A stretch of DNA of 64,000 bases from Paenarthrobacter sp. (lineage in GTDB: Bacteria > Actinomycetota > Actinomycetes > Actinomycetales > Micrococcaceae). Below, piece after piece: positions 1 to 8,447 of this stretch (within the stretch, counting starts at the first letter, position 1; every line of letters starts with the position of its first letter). The notes under the pieces were generated by a model. It saw only the letters and a list, made by a program, of their open reading frames with translations, was not told the origin of the DNA and ran no database searches. The stretch covers positions 1-64,000 of the forward strand of contig JAPSHX010000001.1 in the NCBI GenBank assembly GCA_031179305.1, written 5' to 3'. The position numbers and the translations under genes are program-made.

Positions 1-52
1 AGCGAGGACTAAAGACTCGTGAAGCTGACCGGTACTAATAGGCCAACAACTT
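1..52 (+). rRNA. 23S ribosomal RNA, 3' end (partial)
   Basis: The first ~50 bases match the conserved 3' terminal segment of bacterial 23S rRNA, including the ACCGGTACTAATAGGCC stretch. The rest of the gene lies upstream of the window. It is followed by an A/C-rich spacer and a 5S gene, the usual 23S-5S order of an rRNA operon. The exact 3' end is approximate. Confidence 0.9.
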
Positions 53-214
53 ACACCACACAACACACTGCACGCGTCCACTATGTGGTTCCCGAACAAC
101 AACCGTTCCAGGAACCAAACACAACAAAATAACAACACCACAGTTGTAACCACCACAGATTTCCCACCCCGAAAAAACGCCCACACCAGGCACAACACGG
201 GGACGGGTAACAAG

Positions 215-333
215 GTTACGGCGGTCATAGCGTGGGGGAAACGCCCGGTCCCATTCCGAACCCGGAAGCTAAGACCCACAGCGCCGATGGTACTGCACCC
301 GGGAGGGTGTGGGAGAGTAGGACACCGCCGGAC
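215..333 (+). rRNA. 5S ribosomal RNA
   Basis: This stretch of about 119 nt has the 5S hallmarks: a 5' GTTACGGCGG able to pair with the 3' CCGCCGGAC, the internal CCCATTCCGAACCCGGAAG loop and the GGGAGAGTAGG segment near the end. It lies about 160 nt after the 23S end, as in a standard 16S-23S-5S operon. Ends are good to a few bases. Confidence 0.95.
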
Positions 334-342
334 ATAATTTGA

Positions 343-375
343 AAAGAGCCCCGACCATCACGGTCGGGGCTCTTT
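343..375 (+). terminator. rRNA operon terminator
   Basis: A 14-bp perfect stem (343-356 pairs with 362-375, core GAGCCCCGACC) with a 5-nt loop ends in CTTT just after the 5S gene. This is an intrinsic terminator for the rRNA operon. Confidence 0.85.
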
Positions 376-436
376 GCATTTAACACTCCTCATTAACCCA
401 AGTGTGTGCCTCCTGCCCCCGGTAGAGTTGGTGGTC

Positions 437-931
437 ATGGAAAACCTCTTCAGCCACCCCGAGTCGGAGCCCGAGCCGTCCCAGCAGGACAACGATGCTT
501 TGGAGCCCTTCATCATCACCGTCGTGGTCCCCACCAACGTCTCTCATGCCTTTCAAGGATTCACGGATCACCCGCATCTTTGGTGGCCGCTTGAACAGGA
601 GAGCGTGTTCGGCGAGGGATCACATGTTGAGTTCGAAGAGAACCTGATCCTCGAGACGGCCGAGGATGGACGTACCTCCGTGTGGGGAACCATCGACGAT
701 TGGCAGCCGCCATTGTCCTTCCACGCCAGCTGGTATCCCGCGAGCACACCCCTGTGGTCCACCGAGATCCGTGTATCGTTCCGGGCCGTGGAAGAGGGCA
801 CTGAGGTTCGCTTGGTCCACGACGGTTGGGAGGGCGCCGAAGACCCCGCGGCCTCGCGCGCGTCCTACGCCGAGGGTTGGCCCCGTGTCCTTGAGCGCTA
901 CGTGAGATTCATGGGCGGAGCAGTTGCCTAG
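437..931 (+). CDS. SRPBCC / AHSA1-family protein
   Basis: A 164-residue protein of the START-like SRPBCC fold (activator of Hsp90 ATPase-1 homologues). Supporting segments are the early VSHAFQGFTDHPHLWWP, typical of this family's first helix after strand 1, and the late ELVRLVHDGWEG-type strand (seen as VRLVHDGWEG) followed by a C-terminal helix. These proteins bind hydrophobic ligands; the ligand here is unknown. I chose the ATG at 437 because the in-frame upstream extension to 374 lies in the rRNA terminator. The GNAT gene starts inside its last codons, so the two are probably co-translated. Confidence 0.75.
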   Translation: MENLFSHPESEPEPSQQDNDALEPFIITVVVPTNVSHAFQGFTDHPHLWWPLEQESVFGEGSHVEFEENLILETAEDGRTSVWGTIDDWQPPLSFHASWYPASTPLWSTEIRVSFRAVEEGTEVRLVHDGWEGAEDPAASRASYAEGWPRVLERYVRFMGGAVA

Positions 932-1445
932 GATCCGCAGGCTCCACGCGAAAGATTGGGCCCTGTTGAGGGCCGTCCGCCTGGAGATGCTCAGAGATAC
1001 GCCCATGGCCTACGTGGAAAGCTTGGATGCTGCGCGCCGGCAAACGGACACCCAGTGGCAGGAGCGAGCTGCCGCGATGTCCGGGGACGCCAGTGTCACC
1101 CTGGTTGCCGATGGTGGCGAAGACGGCAGCAAATTCTGCGGTCTGATGCGCGTGGTGGTCAAACATCCCCAGAGCCCGGAGAAACCGCTGCAGGCTATGC
1201 TGATCAGCGTGTATGTCGCCCCCGAGCATCGCGGGCTGGGACTGGCTGACGAGCTCCTGAACGAGGCGTGCAGGACCGCAGCGGAAGAACTGGCAGCGGA
1301 AAGCATTGAGCTTGGGGTGCATGAGGACAACTCAAGGGCGCTTGCGTTCTACAGGCGTCACGGATTCGAGACAACGGGTGCTAGCCGGCCTTATCCGCAG
1401 GACACGTCAAAGCTGGAGCTCGTGATGGAACGGCCGCCGCCCTAA
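924..1445 (+). CDS. GNAT-family N-acetyltransferase
   Basis: A 173-residue acetyl-CoA-dependent N-acetyltransferase. The acetyl-CoA binding motif A is clear at about residues 92-108 (VYVAPEHRGLGLADELL, with the R-x-x-G-x-G/A signature as HRGLGLA), and the conserved NSRALAFYRRHGF strand-helix lies near residues 136-148. The TTG start at 924 overlaps the end of the upstream AHSA1-like gene by 8 nt, implying translational coupling. The acceptor substrate cannot be read from the sequence. Confidence 0.85.
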   Translation: MPRIRRLHAKDWALLRAVRLEMLRDTPMAYVESLDAARRQTDTQWQERAAAMSGDASVTLVADGGEDGSKFCGLMRVVVKHPQSPEKPLQAMLISVYVAPEHRGLGLADELLNEACRTAAEELAAESIELGVHEDNSRALAFYRRHGFETTGASRPYPQDTSKLELVMERPPP

Positions 1446-1452
1446 GGGGCTG

Positions 1453-2475
1453 CTAGGAGGCGCCGGGCCTGGGCACTGCGGTACTCGTCCGTACCACCAG
1501 CTTGGTTGGGTGCTCCGTGTCTGCAGGTTCCAGAACCAGTCCATTGTTGATCGCACCCAGCAGGGTGCGCACGGCCAATGCCCCCTGCCCCTTGGCGTCC
1601 TGGTCGATGGTGGTCAGGCCAAGGACATTGCCCAGGTCGTGCCCGTCGATGCCCATGACCGAGAGATCGTCAGGGATGCGCAAGCCGAAGTCCCGGGCGG
1701 CCAGGATAGTGCCGATTGCCATTTCGTCCGACGCTGCGAAAACGGCCGTAGGACGCTCAGGTGCGCTGGCCAGCAATTGCCGCGCGGCCCCGTAGGCGCC
1801 TTCTATGGTGAAGTCCGCAGAAACTATCCATTCGGGCCTGACCGGGCAGCCGGCGTCGTTCATTGCCTTTTCAAAACCGCTGCGGCGGGTTCCCGGCAGG
1901 TGGAAGTCTTGGTCATAGGCTTCATGGCCGGTGATGTGCGCTATCTTGGTGTGGCCCAGACCCAGTAAGTGGTTGGTGGCTTTGTGCGCGATCCCGGAGT
2001 CGTCGATCCTGATGGTGGAAGCCCCTGGCAAGGGGCCACCGATACCTACTATGGGGCGGTGCACTGCGTGAAGCTGCTCGATTTCGTCTTCGCTGAGCTC
2101 CAGGGATACTGCAATGACCGCATCCACCCGCTTGCGAAGCAGGAAGTCGCTGAAGACGCTCTGCCGGTGCGCGGGGTTTTCACCGATGTTATAGAGGGTG
2201 AGATCGTAGCCAGCCTCCAACAACGCGGCTGAGGCGCCCTCGATCACCGCTGAGAAGAACCAGCGGTGGACCGAGGGCACCACCAAGCCGACATTGTGCG
2301 TGCGCCCGGAGGCCAGGCTCGACGCATGGTAGGAAAGCACGAATCCCAACTCCGCAGCTGCGGCACGGGCACGTTCGCGGCTTGTGGGAGAGACGTTGCC
2401 CTTCCCGCTCAGCGCCCGTGAGACCGTGGCAACGGACAGCCCTGCTCGCTCGGCTACGTCCTTGATGCCGGTCAT
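1453..2475 (-). CDS. LacI-family regulator of the maltodextrin genes
   Basis: A 340-residue LacI/GalR repressor. The N-terminal helix-turn-helix (IKDVAERAGLSVATVSRALS, residues 4-23) and hinge are followed by a periplasmic-binding-protein-like effector domain with the typical AVFAASDEMAIG and DLSVMGIDGHD segments. An AAGGAG ribosome site precedes the ATG. It lies 20 bp behind the alpha-glucosidase gene on the same strand and next to malEFG. LacI-type palindromes at 4284-4297 and 4371-4384 are its likely operators. The role as maltose/maltodextrin repressor is inferred from this context. Confidence 0.9.
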   Translation of the reverse strand: MTGIKDVAERAGLSVATVSRALSGKGNVSPTSRERARAAAAELGFVLSYHASSLASGRTHNVGLVVPSVHRWFFSAVIEGASAALLEAGYDLTLYNIGENPAHRQSVFSDFLLRKRVDAVIAVSLELSEDEIEQLHAVHRPIVGIGGPLPGASTIRIDDSGIAHKATNHLLGLGHTKIAHITGHEAYDQDFHLPGTRRSGFEKAMNDAGCPVRPEWIVSADFTIEGAYGAARQLLASAPERPTAVFAASDEMAIGTILAARDFGLRIPDDLSVMGIDGHDLGNVLGLTTIDQDAKGQGALAVRTLLGAINNGLVLEPADTEHPTKLVVRTSTAVPRPGAS

Positions 2476-2495
2476 GCTGCTCCTTGGGGGAAAAG

Positions 2496-4253
2496 TTAGC
2501 TGGCTGTGAGCCAGATTGTCTCCCCCGAGCCTAGTAGATCCACGCCTGGTAGATCAGCGCCTGGTAAATCGCTGCCTTCTCCAGCGGAGCTCCGCAGGAT
2601 CGTTTCGCCGGCCGGAAGTGGCATGGCCTCAGCCCCGACGTTCATGATCACCAGGGTGTTGCCGTTGAGGTAGGCGAGAGAGGTCTCACTGCAGTAGTCC
2701 TCCACCCAGGCGAGGGAGCCCTCGCCGAGCCGGTGCGTGGCCCGGAGGGCGAGCATCCGGCGGTACAGGTTAAGGTGCGACGCCGGATCTGACTCTTGCT
2801 TATCCCTTGCCAGCGCGGGCCAGGACTCTGGCTGGGGCAACCAAGGGTCCATGCCGTTGCCGAACCCGGAGTGTGGTTCGGAGGAACGCCAAGGGAGCGG
2901 CACGCGGCAGCCATCGCGGCCAATGCGGGCTCCGCCGGTGCGGGCGAACGTGGGGTCCTGGCGCAGGCTGCCTGGGATGCTGGAAGAATCGGGCAGGCCC
3001 AGCTCTTCGCCCTGGTAAAGGTAGGCGCCGCCCGGGAGACCAAGCATGAACATGGTGGCCGCGGCAGCGCGTCGTCGTCCGAGTTCTTCATTGGGCTGAA
3101 CGTCATCAGGCCCAATGCCGTCACCGTCGCGGGGCCCTGGTCCGTCATAGCCGAAACGGGACACGTGCCTTACGACATCGTGGTTGGACAACACCCAGGT
3201 GCTCGGGGCACCTACGGCGTCCAGTGAGACCAGCGAGTCCGTGATGATGTGGCGGAGGCGGTTCACGTCCAATCCTGCGTGCAGGTAAGGGAAGTTGAAG
3301 GCCTGGTGCATTTCGTCGGGGCGGACCCATTGCGCCAGACGGGGGAGCGGGTCGACGTTCGCTTCAGCGCAAAGGATGCGGTCCGGTCCGTACTCTTCCA
3401 GGATGGACCGCCACCGGCGGTAGATATCGTGCAAGGCCGGCTGGCCGAACATGGGAGCGTCCTGGCCCGGGAAGCCGTCGGTGCTGTTGCCGTCTGCACG
3501 CCCACCCCAGTTGGGGAGGCCGGCAGCCTTGACCAGCGCATGGGCAACGTCCACCCGGAAGCCGGAGATGCCGCGGTCCAGCCAGAAGCGTAGGACGCGT
3601 TCAAACTCGGCGTGGACGGCTGGGTTGTCCCAATTGAAGTCCGGCTGTGAAGAGTCGAAGAGGTGCAGGAACCACTGACCGGGCTGACCGTTGGATTCGA
3701 TGATGCGTGTCCATGCTGGGCCACCGAAGTGCGATTGCCAGTTGTTGGGTGGCTCGTTGCCGTCAGGTCCCAGGCCGTCCCGGAAGATGAACATGTCCCG
3801 TTCTGCACTGTTCGGCCCCGCAATCAATGCTGCCTGGAAAGCGACGTGCTGGTCGGAACAGTGGTTGGGGACGAGGTCCGCGATGACGCGCAGGTTGAGC
3901 CTGTTGGCCTCTGCGATGAGGGCGTCGAAGTGGTGCAGGGTGCCGAAGAGGGGGTCGACGTCGCAGTAGTCGCTGACGTCGTATCCTGCATCCCGCTGAG
4001 GTGATCGATAGAAGGGGGAGAGCCACACGGCGTCGACTCCCAATGCCGCCAACTGTGGTAGTTCGGCGGTGATGCCCGCCAGGTCTCCTATGCCGTCACC
4101 GTTGAGGTCCCGGAAGGATCGCGGATAGATCTGGTAGATCACAGCGGAACGCCACCATCCGTGCGCCGTTGAGGCGTCGTGGATCGGGGTCACATGCGTG
4201 AAAACAGTAGTGGGCTCGGGGCTCGCAACCGAGAGCAGGGAATCAACGGACAT
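2496..4253 (-). CDS. GH13 alpha-glucosidase (oligo-1,6-/maltodextrin glucosidase type)
   Basis: A 585-residue intracellular GH13 enzyme with no signal peptide. It begins with the oligo-1,6-glucosidase-type WWRSAVIYQIYPRSF (residues 33-47). The catalytic triad is visible: nucleophile Asp235 in GFRVDVAH, acid/base Glu297 in ILCAEANV, and Asp359 in LSNHDVVRH; DLVPNH (127-132) is conserved region I. It would release glucose from imported malto-oligosaccharides. An in-frame start exists further upstream (4346), but the added 31 residues run into the operator region, so the ATG at 4253 is preferred. It is transcribed with lacI behind it. Confidence 0.9.
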   Translation of the reverse strand: MSVDSLLSVASPEPTTVFTHVTPIHDASTAHGWWRSAVIYQIYPRSFRDLNGDGIGDLAGITAELPQLAALGVDAVWLSPFYRSPQRDAGYDVSDYCDVDPLFGTLHHFDALIAEANRLNLRVIADLVPNHCSDQHVAFQAALIAGPNSAERDMFIFRDGLGPDGNEPPNNWQSHFGGPAWTRIIESNGQPGQWFLHLFDSSQPDFNWDNPAVHAEFERVLRFWLDRGISGFRVDVAHALVKAAGLPNWGGRADGNSTDGFPGQDAPMFGQPALHDIYRRWRSILEEYGPDRILCAEANVDPLPRLAQWVRPDEMHQAFNFPYLHAGLDVNRLRHIITDSLVSLDAVGAPSTWVLSNHDVVRHVSRFGYDGPGPRDGDGIGPDDVQPNEELGRRRAAAATMFMLGLPGGAYLYQGEELGLPDSSSIPGSLRQDPTFARTGGARIGRDGCRVPLPWRSSEPHSGFGNGMDPWLPQPESWPALARDKQESDPASHLNLYRRMLALRATHRLGEGSLAWVEDYCSETSLAYLNGNTLVIMNVGAEAMPLPAGETILRSSAGEGSDLPGADLPGVDLLGSGETIWLTAS

Positions 4254-4283
4254 GAACACATCGTAGAAGAGAATCCGGAAGAT

Positions 4284-4297
4284 TGTAAACGTTTCCA
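4284..4297. promoter_or_regulatory. LacI-type operator upstream of the alpha-glucosidase gene
   Basis: TGTAAACGTTTCCA is a near-perfect palindrome around the central CG, the usual LacI/GalR operator form. It lies 31 bp upstream of the alpha-glucosidase start, in the divergent promoter with malE. Confidence 0.75.
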
Positions 4298-4370
4298 GTC
4301 CTAAGGGTGCTGTCTTTGCGGCACCCAGGTGGGGTGGGCTTTTCAAATATGCTGCTTCCCCTGTAGTGTG

Positions 4371-4384
4371 TGGAAGCGCTTGCA
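4371..4384. promoter_or_regulatory. LacI-type operator upstream of malE
   Basis: TGGAAGCGCTTGCA is a near-perfect palindrome around the central CG. It sits about 80 bp before the malE start and 87 bp from the first operator, so one repressor could control both divergent arms. Confidence 0.75.
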
Positions 4385-4461
4385 GTTGTGAGCCATGTCA
4401 CCGGCGAAGCGACGGGTCCTAGACCCCTTGCCGCCGAAGCAAAAGAACGAAAGGGACACCA

Positions 4462-5760
4462 ATGAAGGTGCACAATACCCTCGCGACTCACACCACCCGG
4501 CGCATTTTCGCCACCGGGGCGCTCTCGGTGGCCGCAGCCTTTGCACTGAGTGCGTGCGGTGGAAGCGCCTCCACCGCGCCGAGCTCGGAAGCTGCAAAAC
4601 CGGACCTTAAGGCCGCAGGAGCTGGTGTTATCACCATGTGGGTGGACGCCGAGCGTTCCCCGGCATTGAAGGACATCACAGAGAAGTTCAAGTCCGATAC
4701 CGGCATCGAGGTGAAGCTCGTGGTCAAGGACTTTGCCGCTGTGCGCGACGACTTCATCACCCAGGTGCCAACCGGGCAGGGGCCGGACTTGATTGTCGGA
4801 CCCCATGACTGGATTGGAAAGTTCGTCCAGAACGGCGTGATCGCACCTGTCGAGCTGGGAGACAAAGCCGGACAGTTCCAGGATTCTTCCCTCAAAGCCA
4901 TGACCTACAACGGCGCTGTCTACGGCGTCCCTTACGCCATCGAAAACATTGCCCTGCTGCGCAACACCAGCATCGTGGACAGCAAAGCTGCCACCTTGGA
5001 CGAAGTAGTGGCCAACGGTAAGAAAGCCGTGGCAGACGGCAAAGCCACTTTCCCATTCCTGGTGGGCATGGACCCGAAGCAGGGCGACCCATACCACCTG
5101 TACCCGCTGCAGTCCTCCATGGGTTCACAGGTGTTCGGTAAGAACGCCGACGGCGAATATGATCCCAAGCAGCTCCTCATCGGTGACGCTGCCGGCGTCG
5201 AATTCGCCAAGAAGCTGGCTGCCTGGGGCGACGCCGGCGAGAAGATCATCAACTCCAACATCACGGGTGACATTGCCAAGGAGAAGTTCCTGGCCGGCGA
5301 ATCCCCGTACTTCGTGACGGGCCCGTGGAACGTTCCGGATGTCCAGAAGAAGGGCATCAAGTTCTCCGTAGATGAGCTGCCCACCGCGGGCAACGAGCCC
5401 GCCCAGCCGTTCATCGGCGTCAACGGCTTCTTCATCAGCGCCAAGAGTGCCAATGCCTTGGCCACCAACGAGTTCGTCACCAACTACCTCACCTCCGAGG
5501 CGGCGCAGGACTCCATGTATGCAGCAGGAGGACGGCCCCCGGCCCTCAAGGCGTCGTTCGAGAAGGCGGCCAGCGACCCCGTGGTTGAGGCGTTCGGCAA
5601 GATCGGTGCCACCGGTGTTCCCATGCCGGCCATCCCGGAAATGAGCGCGGTGTGGGCCGACTGGGGTGCCACTGAGCTGGCCATCATCAAGGGCCAAGGC
5701 GACCCGGCCGAGGCCTGGACCAAGATGGCCGACAGCATCAAGTCCAAGATCGGCGGCTAA
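4462..5760 (+). CDS. malE: Maltose/maltodextrin ABC transporter substrate-binding lipoprotein
   Basis: A 432-residue solute-binding protein. A signal peptide with the lipobox LSACGG (Cys at residue ~32) shows it is a lipoprotein anchored to the outer face of the membrane. The mature part has the SBP_bac_1/MalE pattern (DLIVGPHDWIGKFVQNGVI, VYGVPYAIENIALLRNT, ending in WADWGATELAIIKGQGDP). An AGGGA ribosome site precedes the ATG. It is followed by MalF- and MalG-type permeases, and the cluster also encodes two GH13 enzymes, which supports maltodextrin as ligand. Confidence 0.88.
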   Translation: MKVHNTLATHTTRRIFATGALSVAAAFALSACGGSASTAPSSEAAKPDLKAAGAGVITMWVDAERSPALKDITEKFKSDTGIEVKLVVKDFAAVRDDFITQVPTGQGPDLIVGPHDWIGKFVQNGVIAPVELGDKAGQFQDSSLKAMTYNGAVYGVPYAIENIALLRNTSIVDSKAATLDEVVANGKKAVADGKATFPFLVGMDPKQGDPYHLYPLQSSMGSQVFGKNADGEYDPKQLLIGDAAGVEFAKKLAAWGDAGEKIINSNITGDIAKEKFLAGESPYFVTGPWNVPDVQKKGIKFSVDELPTAGNEPAQPFIGVNGFFISAKSANALATNEFVTNYLTSEAAQDSMYAAGGRPPALKASFEKAASDPVVEAFGKIGATGVPMPAIPEMSAVWADWGATELAIIKGQGDPAEAWTKMADSIKSKIGG

Positions 5761-5857
5761 CACCACAACCGGATAACTCCACCGGTCTGCCCCGGGCCGG
5801 GCGGCACTCCACCGCCCGGCCCTGCCTGCCGCCAACCGCTTCACCCAAGGATCCACA

Positions 5858-7513
5858 ATGCCAAAACCAGATCTCCGCGAACTGCCCTCCAGCCAAGGCC
5901 AAGCGGCCCCGGCTGAGGCTGTCAGCAGCGCCCGACGTCAAGCCAAACCCGCGCGCCCAGCCAAGCCCGCACGCCATCCGGATTCCCTCAAGGGCACCAT
6001 CCTCAAAGTTGTCCTGCTGGGACTTGTGGACGCCTTCGCGGTGTACGTCCTGATGATGCTTTTCCTCAGCCAGTCGTGGGCGGCACTGGCGGTGTCGTCC
6101 CTGGTGGTTCTGGCGATTAACTGGATCTACCTCCGAAAGGGCGGGCTCCCGGCCAAATACTTGGCTCCTGGGGTGCTGTTCCTGCTGGTGTTCCAAGTCC
6201 TGGTGGTGGTGTTCAGCGGCTACATCGCCTTTACCAACTACGGAGACGGGCACAACAGCACTAAGGACGATGCCATTTCGGCCATCCAGCTGACAGCGCA
6301 GAAACGCGTCCCGGATTCGCCTGCGTACAAGGCTTCCGTGCTGACCAAGGACAACGAGTTCTATCTGCTGTTCACCGATCCGGCAGGGAAGGCGCAATTC
6401 GGCAGTAGCGAAGATCCGCTCGCCGAAGCCCCGGACGCCGGCAAAGACTCAACGGGCAAGGCCAACTCCTTGCCGGGCTACCAGACACTGAAGTTCCAGG
6501 AGATCGTGGCCAACCAGCAGGAGATCCTGAAGGTCACAGTCCCGGTTTCGGAGGATCCCGCCGATGGAACGTTGCGCACAGCCGACGGCAGCACGGCTTA
6601 TCAGTTCAAACCGGCGCTCAACTACGACGCCGCTACGGATACCTTCGTGGACACCGAAACCGGCACGGAATACCGCGACAACGGCAAGGGCGCGTTTGCT
6701 GATGCCAACGGAGAGACCTTGGCTACCGGCTGGAAAATCGATGTCGGGATGGACAACTTCGTCCGGGCCTTCACAGATCCCAGCCTTCGCGGACCGCTGC
6801 TGGGCGTGATCCTCTGGACGTTCACGTTCTCCATCGCATCCGTCGCCCTCACCTTTGTGATGGGCCTCTTCCTGGCCATGACGTTCAACCGTGAGGACCT
6901 CCGCGGTAAGAAGGCTTACCGGATCCTGATGATCCTGCCCTACGCTTTCCCCGCCTTCCTGTCCGGCCTGGTGTGGTCCGGCATCCTCAACCCCGAGTTC
7001 GGCTGGCTGAACCAAACATTGCTCGGCGGCGCGAACATCGGCTGGCTTACGGACCCGGTCCTGGCCAAAATCAGCGTGCTTGTGGTCAATGTGTGGCTTG
7101 GGTTCCCGTACATGTTCCTGGTCTGCACCGGCGCCCTGCAATCCCTGCCATCTGAAATCGATGAGGCAGCCCGAATGGACGGAGCCTCAGCTTGGCGGGT
7201 GTTCCGTTCCATCAAATTGCCACTGTTGCTGGTATCCGTGGCACCGCTGTTGATCTCCTCCTTCGCCTTCAACTTCAACAACTTCAACGTCATCTACATG
7301 CTCACCGGCGGTGGGCCGCGCTTCGCGGACACTGACCGCGATATCGGCGCCACAGACATCCTCATCACGCTGGTGTACAAGGTTGCATTCGGCCAGGGAA
7401 CCGGGCGCGATTACGGCCTGGCCAGCGCGCTCGCCATCATCATCTTCATCATCGTGGCCACCATTTCGGCCATCAGCTTCAAGCAGACCAAAGCACTCGA
7501 GGACGTGAACTGA
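5858..7513 (+). CDS. malF: Maltose/maltodextrin ABC transporter permease MalF
   Basis: A 551-residue membrane permease. After a Pro/Ala/Lys-rich cytoplasmic N-terminus (to about residue 45) come three transmembrane segments. A large extracytoplasmic domain follows (about residues 130-295), corresponding to the MalF P2 loop, and then the core transmembrane domain. The EAA loop that docks on the ATPase is EIDEAARMDGASAWRVF. It sits 97 bp after malE and overlaps malG by one base (TGATG). No ATPase gene is in this operon. Confidence 0.9.
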   Translation: MPKPDLRELPSSQGQAAPAEAVSSARRQAKPARPAKPARHPDSLKGTILKVVLLGLVDAFAVYVLMMLFLSQSWAALAVSSLVVLAINWIYLRKGGLPAKYLAPGVLFLLVFQVLVVVFSGYIAFTNYGDGHNSTKDDAISAIQLTAQKRVPDSPAYKASVLTKDNEFYLLFTDPAGKAQFGSSEDPLAEAPDAGKDSTGKANSLPGYQTLKFQEIVANQQEILKVTVPVSEDPADGTLRTADGSTAYQFKPALNYDAATDTFVDTETGTEYRDNGKGAFADANGETLATGWKIDVGMDNFVRAFTDPSLRGPLLGVILWTFTFSIASVALTFVMGLFLAMTFNREDLRGKKAYRILMILPYAFPAFLSGLVWSGILNPEFGWLNQTLLGGANIGWLTDPVLAKISVLVVNVWLGFPYMFLVCTGALQSLPSEIDEAARMDGASAWRVFRSIKLPLLLVSVAPLLISSFAFNFNNFNVIYMLTGGGPRFADTDRDIGATDILITLVYKVAFGQGTGRDYGLASALAIIIFIIVATISAISFKQTKALEDVN

Positions 7514-8445
7514 TGAGCGTACGCACACTCGCCTCCAGCAAGGAAAAGACGTTCGACGGCGGCCCCTCGCCGCTGGCTCCCAAGCGCCGTCCCTTTGGGG
7601 TCTGGTTCAAGGACAAAGGCTGGCGGCATGTGGTGGGCGTCGTCACCACGATCTTCGCCGTCTTCCCGCTCCTCTATGTTTTGTCCGCTGCCTTGGATTC
7701 CAATGGCACGCTTGTGGGTTCCAACGGACTGTTTTCCAGGTTCGACACGGGCAATTTCGTGGCGCTCTTCAGCGACCCCACTCGACCTTTCGGCCGCTGG
7801 TTCGTAAACACTCTGGTGGTGGGTACGGTGACGTCCGCTGCTACCGTCTTCCTTGGCGCCATGGCCGCGTACGCATTCTCCCGTATGCGCTTCAAGGGCC
7901 GCCGGATGGGTCTCTTGACCCTCCTCCTGCTGCAGATGTTCCCGCAACTGTTGGCGGTGGTCGCGATCTTCCTGCTCCTCAGCGGAATCTCACAGGTCAT
8001 TCCCGCTTTGGGCCTGGGCAGTCAGCTGGGCCTCATCATGGTCTACCTTGGCGGCGCGCTGGGCGTGAACACCTACCTGATGTACGGGTTCTTCAACACA
8101 GTTCCGCAGTCACTGGATGAAGCCGCAAAGATTGATGGTGCCAGCCACGTCCAGATCTTCTTCGGCATCATCCTGCGCCTGGTCACGCCCATTCTGGCGG
8201 TGGTTGGTCTGTTGGCCTTCATCGGCATTTCCAGCGAGTTCGTCATCGCCAGCGTAGTGCTGACCGACCCGGACAGCCAGACGCTCGCCGTGGGCCTCTA
8301 TTCCTATGTCGCCCAGCAACGATCCGAGAACTGGGGTGTTTTCGCGGCCGGTGCCGTAATCGCCGCGATCCCCGTCATGGCACTGTTCCTCTTCCTGCAA
8401 AAGTACATCGTCAGTGGCCTCACTGCCGGCTCCGTGAAAGGCTGA
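7513..8445 (+). CDS. malG: Maltose/maltodextrin ABC transporter permease MalG
   Basis: A 310-residue permease of the binding-protein-dependent transport family, with six predicted membrane segments and the EAA loop SLDEAAKIDGASHVQIFFGI. It ends in the typical C-terminus with KYIVSGLTAGSVKG. The start codon overlaps the malF stop and the next gene starts 3 nt after its stop, so this is one tightly coupled operon. Confidence 0.9.
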   Translation: MSVRTLASSKEKTFDGGPSPLAPKRRPFGVWFKDKGWRHVVGVVTTIFAVFPLLYVLSAALDSNGTLVGSNGLFSRFDTGNFVALFSDPTRPFGRWFVNTLVVGTVTSAATVFLGAMAAYAFSRMRFKGRRMGLLTLLLLQMFPQLLAVVAIFLLLSGISQVIPALGLGSQLGLIMVYLGGALGVNTYLMYGFFNTVPQSLDEAAKIDGASHVQIFFGIILRLVTPILAVVGLLAFIGISSEFVIASVVLTDPDSQTLAVGLYSYVAQQRSENWGVFAAGAVIAAIPVMALFLFLQKYIVSGLTAGSVKG

Positions 8446-8447
8446 CG

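Noticed and set aside
83..337. 84-residue ORF across the 23S-5S spacer
   Set aside because: It runs through the 5S rRNA gene and has no ribosome site; chance frame in rRNA DNA.
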